64,000 nucleotides of DNA from an uncultured Prevotellaceae bacterium (lineage in GTDB: Bacteria; Bacteroidota; Bacteroidia; Bacteroidales; Bacteroidaceae): positions 42,414-106,413 of the forward strand of contig CACXQL010000006.1 in assembly GCA_902769805.1 (NCBI GenBank), written 5' to 3'. Made by a program: the position numbers and the translations under genes. This document shows, in pieces, positions 57,827 to 64,000 of the stretch. Under the pieces are notes generated by a model, which saw only the letters and a list, made by a program, of their open reading frames with translations, did no database searches and was not told where the DNA came from. Positions within the stretch are counted from its first letter, which is position 1, and the number at the start of each line of letters is the position of its first letter.

Positions 57827-58975
57827 ATGGAGAAAATAGAAATCAAGACCGTCAATAATCTGAAGGACCTGAAGCAGTTTATTCAGTTCCATTACGATTT
57901 ATACCGTGACTGTCCACAGGCTGTACCGTTTCTTTATTCCGATGAGATGAACACATTGCGGAGAGACCGTAATGCCTGTTTTGATTTCTGTGAGGCTGAC
58001 TACTTCATGGCATTCCGTGACGGGAAGATGGTAGGACGTGTCGCCGCCATCATCAACCACCGTGCCAATGAGCGCTGGCAGCGGAAAGAGGTGCGTTTCG
58101 GATGGCTTGACTTCATCGATGACCTCGAGGTCAGTCATGCCCTGATAGACAAGGTGGTGTCATGGGGTAAGGAGAAAGGTATGACAGAGATAGCTGGTCC
58201 CCTTGGTTTTACGGACATGGACCGTGAGGGACTGCTCATCGAGGGTTTCGACCAAGAGGCGACAATGTATATCAACTACAACCACCCTTACTATGTACAG
58301 CATATTGAACAATGGGGCGGTTTCGAGAAAGACAATGACTACATGGAGTATCGGGTGAAGGTACCTGACAGGGTTCCCGATAAGTTTCACAAGATTGCGG
58401 AGATGATTCGCAAACGCTATAACCTGCAGGTGCGTAAGTTCACCCGTCAGGAGCTTATCAAGGAAGGTAAGGGCAAGGAGATCTTCGATATCATCAATGC
58501 AACCTATAAGGACCTGTATGGCTATTCCCAACTCTCCGAAAGACAGATCAACCAACTCGTGGACCAATATATCAAGGTTGCGGACCTGAATCTGGTCACT
58601 GCCATTGAGGACTGGAGTACGCCAGAGCATAAGATGGTAGGCTTCGGCATCACCTTCCCATCCTTCAACCAAGCCCTGCGGAAAGCCAAAGACGGCAGAC
58701 TCTTCCCCTTCGGCTGGTGGCACCTCCTCAAAGTATTGAAATGGCATAAGACGGAAGTCGTCGACCTGTTACTGATAGGAGTACTGCCAGAATATCGTGC
58801 CAAGGGTGCTAACTCCCTTATCTTCGACGACCTCATCCAGTGGTTTGAACGTTACGGTTTCAAGTGGGCGGAAGCAATGCCCCAGATGGAGTCCAATGAA
58901 CACATGCGCGGACAATGGCAGTATTTAGAGGCTACTCAGCACCGCCGTCATCGCTGCTACCGCAAATCCCTATAA
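57827..58975 (+). CDS. GNAT-like N-acetyltransferase-family protein
   Basis: 382 residues, cytosolic. The start ATG is 3 nt after the mature tRNA end, and the family-like N terminus MEKIEIKTVNNLKDLKQFIQF begins there. The centre has DDLEVSHALIDKVVSWGKEKG and AGPLGFTDMDREGLLIEGFD; the C-terminal half has LLLIGVLPEYRAKGANSLIFDDL, a GNAT acetyl-CoA-binding-like motif. Members of this group are common in Bacteroidota and have no firm function. It ends 2 bp from the stop of the convergent gene, with no terminator between. Confidence 0.85.
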   Translation: MEKIEIKTVNNLKDLKQFIQFHYDLYRDCPQAVPFLYSDEMNTLRRDRNACFDFCEADYFMAFRDGKMVGRVAAIINHRANERWQRKEVRFGWLDFIDDLEVSHALIDKVVSWGKEKGMTEIAGPLGFTDMDREGLLIEGFDQEATMYINYNHPYYVQHIEQWGGFEKDNDYMEYRVKVPDRVPDKFHKIAEMIRKRYNLQVRKFTRQELIKEGKGKEIFDIINATYKDLYGYSQLSERQINQLVDQYIKVADLNLVTAIEDWSTPEHKMVGFGITFPSFNQALRKAKDGRLFPFGWWHLLKVLKWHKTEVVDLLLIGVLPEYRAKGANSLIFDDLIQWFERYGFKWAEAMPQMESNEHMRGQWQYLEATQHRRHRCYRKSL

Positions 58976-58977
58976 GA

Positions 58978-60012
58978 CTATTTGAGTAGTTTCTCTATCT
59001 CCCGCTCTACCTCCTCTGGCGAGAGATTACGTTTGATGATACGTCCTTGGGCATCCGTGACGATCATCGAGGGGATGGTGAGCATTCCTAACTGGGTGAC
59101 CAGAGGAGTATCAAACATCTTCCCGTCAAAGACCACAGACCAGTTCAGCGAGTCGCGATCTATACGACGCTGGCACTCTTTGTTGTCACCATCCAGACAG
59201 ATACTCAGCAAGAAGAGGTCAGGGTGTTTCTTGTGAAGTTTCTGGAGACGACGTTGTATATCCGTACTCCGATAGTTCCATGATGCCCATGTGGAAATCA
59301 CATTCACCTTACCCTTCAGTTGCGCTCTGGTTACCTTCGCTCCTTTCGTATCCGTGACAGAGAAATCGGGAAGTGTTCCCTGCAATTGTGTCTTCCTCAA
59401 TCCTTCCAGCAGCTGTCTCTGCTTTCGCAGTTTTCCATTATCCGGGTCTTCCTTCAGCATCAGCGACACCAGACGGTATGCCTGCTGGTAGTCTGGCTGT
59501 TCTGCTAAGATGAAGTATTTGTCCATCAGGTACTTGCTGACTAATGACTGAGGATGCTCTTCAATATACTCTACGATGACAGGAGGAATCTCAGGAGGTG
59601 TCAGACGGTTGATGCGCTGACGCAGCTTCGTCAATTCATCATTATCGTCTGTACCCTTGATGGTCATCTCCTTCAAGTGGGTGGCATCGCCTTTGATCTC
59701 CACCTCCTCCCCAGGCTCCGCAAAGACGACCTGTTCACTATAGTTCGGGAACAGGATGACAAAGGTTGCCTCATTACGCACCTCTTTCTCATAGGAGAAA
59801 CGACCGTCACGCACCTTGATAGTATCCACACCGACAAAACCTCCGTCAGGACTATATATCAGGAACTCACCCTGATTGAGGTTACGCAGTCTTCCTTGCA
59901 GTCGGAAAATCCTGCCGTCAGAACCACAACTAAAGAGAAAAAAAATAAAAAGGTAAAAAGGTAAAGCCTTTATTACCATTATGTAGAAACTATTTCGTTT
60001 CAACATCTTCAT
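58978..60012 (-). CDS. DUF4369/thioredoxin-fold lipoprotein lacking the CxxC motif
   Basis: 344 residues; MLKRN at 60006 is an alternative start. Lipobox LFSC followed by GSDGRI. Residues 35-130 match the DUF4369-type beta domain (FRLQGRLRNLNQGEFLIYSPDGG); residues 210-344 are a TlpA/AhpC-like thioredoxin fold (GTLPDFSVTDTKGAKVTRAQLKGKVNVISTWASW). The usual WCxxC is replaced by WNYRS, so both redox cysteines are absent. It is probably a binding or scaffold protein in the periplasm, not an oxidoreductase. Second gene of an operon with the TPR lipoprotein (24-bp gap). Confidence 0.82.
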   Translation of the reverse strand: MKMLKRNSFYIMVIKALPFYLFIFFLFSCGSDGRIFRLQGRLRNLNQGEFLIYSPDGGFVGVDTIKVRDGRFSYEKEVRNEATFVILFPNYSEQVVFAEPGEEVEIKGDATHLKEMTIKGTDDNDELTKLRQRINRLTPPEIPPVIVEYIEEHPQSLVSKYLMDKYFILAEQPDYQQAYRLVSLMLKEDPDNGKLRKQRQLLEGLRKTQLQGTLPDFSVTDTKGAKVTRAQLKGKVNVISTWASWNYRSTDIQRRLQKLHKKHPDLFLLSICLDGDNKECQRRIDRDSLNWSVVFDGKMFDTPLVTQLGMLTIPSMIVTDAQGRIIKRNLSPEEVEREIEKLLK

Positions 60013-60036
60013 TTTACCCTTTTACTTTTTTACCTT

Positions 60037-61707
60037 TTACTTGTTTACCTTTTCCAATTCCAAGTCCTTGTCGGCATACACCTTCAGCGACGGGTCTTTC
60101 TGTATGGCACTCCTCAGGAACGATGCTGCGGCATCGTTGTTACCCTGACGGGCATTGACGATTGCCAACAGGTAGTCTGTGACACCGTCTTTCTCCTTCA
60201 CGTTCTTCAGTGTCTGCATGGCACGGGCAAAGTCTTTATTCATCAGTTGTGCAAGGGCTGCACTATTCGTGGCGTTATATCCGAAATCCCTCTGAGCAAG
60301 AGCATAGTTACCCTGTGCGAGGTGCAGGTTACCCAAAATCTCTGCCAGTCCATAAGCACCAGCAGACTGTGAGATATACTTCTCCGCTGTCTGAAGGTCA
60401 CCATTCTGGAGAGCCAGCAGTCCTAAGTTAGCGTTTGCCTCTGGCACCTCCTGAGCCTGTTGGAGGTATGCATGCGCCTCTTCCTGTTTCCCTTCCTGCA
60501 TAGCAAGGACAGCGAGGTTGTTATAGGTACGGGGTTCCTTCGGATACAGACGTGCTGTCGTCTTCAGGATATCCTCTTTATCTGATGCTGTCGGAGCAAT
60601 GATGGAAGCATAGAGCAGTTCCTCCACACTCAGTTTGGTGGCATCCTTCTTAAACTGTTCAAATATCTGCTCGTCATCACGTCCAATCACCTCATAATTG
60701 ATAGTCATACGGGCACGGCGCAACTCCGGCAGGATACCGTCGGCCAGTTCCTTGAAACCCTGACTCATATTCTTGATCTGCTGTTCACGCTCCTGTGGGT
60801 CCTGATACATCGAGAGGACACGCAGGATGACATCCTTGTCAGGGATGTTGCTTGCCTTTACCAACTCCTGGAAACCTTCCCAGTCCTGTGCCGTATATTC
60901 GGAAGACACACCACCCTCTATGTTAGCATCCTTCATCTGCTGGCGCACATAGCTCTCTGTATTCTGCTGTCGCTGATTGGCGAGTTTCTCATTCAGTTTC
61001 AGTCCACCGTCAGGCGAGGCATAGGCAGAGATCTCCACACTGGAGAGGTTCAGTCCCTCCTGGTCACGGGCAATCTGCTGCAACAGCTTCACAAAGTCCT
61101 GAACAGAGTTCGACTGCAGCTCACTCTTACGCAATTCCGCTTGTTGGATGAGGAACTTCACATTAGCATCCAACTTCTCTTCCGTCACACGCTGGAAGGC
61201 ATCCTGAGCCACACAAGGCTGTGCCGTCTTTATCGTCTGGTGATACATCTCACTGGTGGCGATGACACCCTCAGCAACCTTCACGGCAGGAACCTTCACT
61301 GGTTTCTTACCCACTCGGGCATCGAAGGCCAGGTAGAGGTCACTCTGTTGCATGGCAGGCTCATAGGGAAATGATGTCTTCATCGTATAGTGACCGCCCA
61401 GCAGGTAGGAGATGGTCTGGTCGTTACCCATCACCTTCTCTCCCTGGAAGGTGGCAGAGGTTCCTTTCACCGTCTGCTGCATCCCGTCTTTCACGAAGCG
61501 AAGCTCTGGTATCACTGTAACTACTGCGTTACGATTCATATACTGTTCAGGGAACATGCCGTTGATGGTAGCCTGTACCTGTCCACCCACAGCCTCTAGA
61601 GTGCTGGGGTCTACCTTGAAGTTATCAGCAGTGAGGGACTTCAGTCCACCTCCACATGCGGTCAGGAGTAACAGGGCTCCTGCCATGAACATCATTGTCT
61701 TTTTCAT
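60037..61707 (-). CDS. OmpA-like and TPR-containing lipoprotein
   Basis: 556 residues, lipobox LTAC followed by GGGLKS. Residues 25-170 are beta-rich; residues 220-280 (LSSVEISAYASPDGGLKLNEKLANQR) resemble an OmpA-type peptidoglycan-binding domain; residues 370-540 hold TPR-like repeats (PRTYNNLAVLAMQEGKQEEAHAYLQQA, EANANLGLLALQNGDLQTAEKYI). An envelope-anchoring or assembly role is likely. It precedes the thioredoxin-fold lipoprotein in one operon. Confidence 0.83.
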   Translation of the reverse strand: MKKTMMFMAGALLLLTACGGGLKSLTADNFKVDPSTLEAVGGQVQATINGMFPEQYMNRNAVVTVIPELRFVKDGMQQTVKGTSATFQGEKVMGNDQTISYLLGGHYTMKTSFPYEPAMQQSDLYLAFDARVGKKPVKVPAVKVAEGVIATSEMYHQTIKTAQPCVAQDAFQRVTEEKLDANVKFLIQQAELRKSELQSNSVQDFVKLLQQIARDQEGLNLSSVEISAYASPDGGLKLNEKLANQRQQNTESYVRQQMKDANIEGGVSSEYTAQDWEGFQELVKASNIPDKDVILRVLSMYQDPQEREQQIKNMSQGFKELADGILPELRRARMTINYEVIGRDDEQIFEQFKKDATKLSVEELLYASIIAPTASDKEDILKTTARLYPKEPRTYNNLAVLAMQEGKQEEAHAYLQQAQEVPEANANLGLLALQNGDLQTAEKYISQSAGAYGLAEILGNLHLAQGNYALAQRDFGYNATNSAALAQLMNKDFARAMQTLKNVKEKDGVTDYLLAIVNARQGNNDAAASFLRSAIQKDPSLKVYADKDLELEKVNK

Positions 61708-61728
61708 CTCTATTATGTTTTATTGGGG

Positions 61729-61759
61729 CAAAGGTACTATTAAGCGAGCAAATAACAAA
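61729..61759 (-). promoter_or_regulatory. Promoter of the TPR lipoprotein operon
   Basis: Minus-strand TTTG (61759-61756), 19 nt, TACCTTTG (61736-61729), 21 bp upstream of the ATG. Confidence 0.78.
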
Positions 61760-61786
61760 ATAAATTCCAATTTATTAAAGATTCTT

Positions 61787-62392
61787 TCATTTCGGCAGAT
61801 AAGTCTGGTAGACCAAGTAACAACCATTTGCCTCAACAGAAAAAGTATCACCTAACGCCTCATTGAGAGTCCCCTGCCAGAGTTCCTGCATCGGATAGCA
61901 TTGCCAGCGAAGTCCTTCGCTCGTCAATGTCGTACATCCAGCATTAAACACACTGACCTGTTGACAGGGGAAGCTGCTGAATACGTGATTTCCTTTGACA
62001 GGCGTAAAGAAGCCGTAGTCGGTATACATCACCCCTTTCACTTGGTATTCACGGAAATAGCGCATCAACAATGAGATATTCCCAAGGGTATGATCTTCAC
62101 GCTTTCCCGTACATCCGAGATAGGCTATCTTCCGCCAACCTTGCGCGACACAATAGCGAGTGGCTTTCGTCAGGTCGTTGTCTTCCTGTTCTTCAACTTG
62201 TATCAGACGGTCATGATACTGTGCAGGTACGGAATCACCATCCCCTATCACAATATCCGCATGAGGGAAAGACTGGATGGCACCGTCACAACAGATGACA
62301 CGTGCCGCCGTATGCAATACCTGCAACGGAACAGGATGAGTAGGAAACACCCCATTGGCTAAGATGACGGCATCAAACATTGTTAAGTTCAT
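61787..62392 (-). CDS. Thiamine pyrophosphokinase
   Basis: 201 residues, or 197 from ATG 62380 (MFDAVILANG), which gives a shorter overlap with the preceding gene. Motifs CCDGA, IGDGDS, EDNDLTKA and GKREDHTLGN are the nucleotide- and thiamine-binding signatures of the family. It converts imported thiamine to thiamine pyrophosphate with ATP. Third gene of the receptor-PnuT-kinase operon, overlapping the transporter gene by 8-20 bp. Confidence 0.93.
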   Translation of the reverse strand: MNLTMFDAVILANGVFPTHPVPLQVLHTAARVICCDGAIQSFPHADIVIGDGDSVPAQYHDRLIQVEEQEDNDLTKATRYCVAQGWRKIAYLGCTGKREDHTLGNISLLMRYFREYQVKGVMYTDYGFFTPVKGNHVFSSFPCQQVSVFNAGCTTLTSEGLRWQCYPMQELWQGTLNEALGDTFSVEANGCYLVYQTYLPK

Positions 62393-62963
62393 ATTTGGTA
62401 ATCTTAGTCATCTTCTTCCATTTATAGTAGCCTGCAATGGCAATAACGACATACAGTCCATAGAGACCTGCCTTGAAGGGAATACCCTTGGTGACATAGA
62501 GGTAACAGCATACGGCATCGACGACAATCCAGAACAGCCACTGTTCCAGAAATTTACGTGCAAGAGCCCAAAGTCCTACAAACGAGAGGGCATTGGTAAA
62601 GGCATCGAGGACAGGAATGGTGGAGTTCGTCCATGTAATGAGAATATAGTATGTCAGTCCCCATGCCACAAAGAAGAAGACGGTCACAGGCAGATAATAC
62701 TTATGGGGCATGTGTATGATTGGTAATGGCTTATGCTCTTTCCTGGTCTTCTTGAATCGCCAGATGACAAAGCCATAGAAGGCGGCAAGGGTATAGTAGA
62801 CTGCCATACCTGCATCGCCATAAAGTCCATGCCGCCAGTAGAGCACGACATCGAGTGCGGGCATGACGACACCCACCAGCCACAACCAGATACTGGCACG
62901 ATACTCGAGCCAGATATATACCAGCCCGAGTACCGTAGTGAATATGTCTAACCAATCTATCAT
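62373..62963 (-). CDS. pnuT: PnuC-family thiamine transporter (PnuT)
   Basis: 196 residues with about seven membrane segments and PnuC-like motifs (LEYRASIWLWLVGVVMPALDVVLYW, DAFTNALSFVGLWALARKFLEQWLFWIVVD). PnuC proteins carry nicotinamide riboside, but a thiamine specificity (PnuT) follows from the kinase downstream and the TonB receptor upstream, an arrangement established for Bacteroidota thiamine salvage. The ATG overlaps the receptor stop by 1 bp. Confidence 0.9.
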   Translation of the reverse strand: MIDWLDIFTTVLGLVYIWLEYRASIWLWLVGVVMPALDVVLYWRHGLYGDAGMAVYYTLAAFYGFVIWRFKKTRKEHKPLPIIHMPHKYYLPVTVFFFVAWGLTYYILITWTNSTIPVLDAFTNALSFVGLWALARKFLEQWLFWIVVDAVCCYLYVTKGIPFKAGLYGLYVVIAIAGYYKWKKMTKITKYELNNV

Positions 62964-64000
62964 CAGAAATTAACCGACAGATGAGCCATGAGGTTAAAAG
63001 GCGCCGAAGGGGCGAAGCCTGCAGCATCCATGTCACGCAGTCCCCATTCGTTGACAGCCTTCACACCACCATTGCCGTCCTTCACAAACTGTGGTGCAGC
63101 CCAGCCGTTATTATCGTATTTGGCAGAGAAGATATTATATAATGTCAGACCTGCCATAATCTCCTTCATTCCAAACTGCTTGAGAGCAAAGGTATAGCTT
63201 ATGTCCAGATTCGTATTGAAATGACTCTTCAACAACAATGTCTCGTAGGTGGTGTTACCATTCTCCCAGGCATCAAAGCACTCCATCTCCTTAAAGCCGG
63301 TATTGGTGAGGTATTGGTCACTGACATATTGGCTCTGTACACTTACCTTGAAACCTTTATAGTTGAAAGTCAGGATGTTGTTGAAGATAAAGTCTGGTGA
63401 GAACGACAGAGGGGTGTCTCCGAGATTATGAACGTCGCCATCATTATCGGTGATAGTCCAGTCTTTGGCACGATTGCGACTCCATGTGGCATTGGCATCC
63501 CAACGAAACCATTCAAGGGGTTTCCAGGCAGCCTCTAACTCAACACCCAGACGGTAACTCTTACCCACATTGGTGGCTATAGCCTCACCAATGTCATTCA
63601 ACTCTCCCGTCAGCACAAACTGGTCTTGGTATGACATCCAGTAGAGGTTAGCACCTGCTGAGAATCGCTCATACTGGAACTTATAGCCAACCTCCAAGTC
63701 GTTCAACCGCTCTGCCTTCAGCTCTGTACCGAGATTGTCTTCATAGTCGTTGCGAGTAGGTTCTTTATGGGCGATGGCAAACGAGGCATACACCTTATGA
63801 TGGGATGTGATATCATAGTTCAGTCCGAATTTAGGATTGAAGAAGTCGAAGGTCTCATTGATAATATATTCGTTCGTCTGGTTGAATCCATAGGTATCGG
63901 CAGGATCTTGTAACTTATAGCCGATATGACGATACTGCAAGTCGACAAAAGCATTCAATCCACGCACAAACTCATAGTTAACCTTGCCATAGACATTGAA
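62963..64000 (-). CDS. TonB-dependent receptor, C-terminal part (probable thiamine receptor)
   Basis: The frame is open to the right edge (…FNVYGKVNYEFVRGLNAFVD), so only the C-terminal 345 or so residues are present; the GTG at 63967 is internal. Visible are late barrel strands (FFNPKFGLNYDITSHHKVYASFAIAHKEPTRNDYEDN, LEVGYKFQYERFSAGANLYWMSYQDQF) and the terminal AHLSVNF ending in Phe. It is not SusC-like in its C terminus. The operon with PnuT and the kinase marks it as an outer-membrane thiamine receptor. A THI-element riboswitch would be expected upstream, outside the window. Confidence 0.88.
   Translation of the reverse strand, partial: FNVYGKVNYEFVRGLNAFVDLQYRHIGYKLQDPADTYGFNQTNEYIINETFDFFNPKFGLNYDITSHHKVYASFAIAHKEPTRNDYEDNLGTELKAERLNDLEVGYKFQYERFSAGANLYWMSYQDQFVLTGELNDIGEAIATNVGKSYRLGVELEAAWKPLEWFRWDANATWSRNRAKDWTITDNDGDVHNLGDTPLSFSPDFIFNNILTFNYKGFKVSVQSQYVSDQYLTNTGFKEMECFDAWENGNTTYETLLLKSHFNTNLDISYTFALKQFGMKEIMAGLTLYNIFSAKYDNNGWAAPQFVKDGNGGVKAVNEWGLRDMDAAGFAPSAPFNLMAHLSVNF

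Overview
The window is 64 kb of chromosome from a Bacteroidota bacterium, most likely a rumen or gut Prevotella (Xylanibacter/Segatella) relative. The evidence is: four-part outer-membrane glycan uptake systems (three SusC/SusD pairs), a hybrid two-component sensor, promoters of the Bacteroidota type (TTTG, about 20 nt, TAnnTTTG), weak or absent Shine-Dalgarno sites, and a GH10-CE1 xylanase/feruloyl esterase with the architecture known from Prevotella ruminicola. No sequence search was possible, so the species is an inference.

Region 1 (1-29.6 kb) is a xylan/arabinoxylan utilisation locus. A GH31 glycosidase, a GH10-CE1 xylanase-esterase and a GH8-CE15 exo-oligoxylanase/glucuronoyl esterase form one operon. 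Two paralogous SusC/SusD pairs then point away from each other around a 1.3-kb segment. That segment holds a tyrosine recombinase gene and the only recognisable outward promoter, and it is bounded by a 94-bp perfect inverted repeat covering each susC start codon and signal peptide. The arrangement reads as an invertible ON/OFF switch that selects which SusC/D pair is expressed; as sequenced, the right-hand pair is ON. After it come an operon of a membrane protein, a CxxCH-containing propeller lipoprotein and a GH3 beta-xylosidase, and then a 1347-residue hybrid sensor-regulator.

Region 2 (29.7-51.2 kb) is a starch/maltodextrin locus: secreted alpha-amylase with an X25-like tandem-module protein, susCDEF-like operon, a LacI-family regulator with an MFS sugar transporter, and a GH77-GH97-GH13-GH13 operon. 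All four transcription units have a copy of the palindrome TGCAAACGTTTGCA (one copy with a single mismatch) lying 54 or 55 bp from the -7 box, and all four lack a -33 box. This suggests that the LacI-family protein acts as an activator of the whole locus.

Region 3 (51.4-64 kb) is mostly housekeeping: HU, rhomboid protease, an endonuclease/exonuclease/phosphatase-family protein, SecDF, a MaoC-like dehydratase, tRNA-Arg(CCU) abutting a GNAT-like gene, two envelope lipoproteins, and a thiamine salvage operon (TonB receptor, PnuT-type transporter, thiamine pyrophosphokinase) that runs off the right edge.

Three of the four sizeable convergent gene junctions carry short tandem arrays with an exact 22-bp period, each array with its own sequence and with palindromic units in two of them. 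Their role is unknown.
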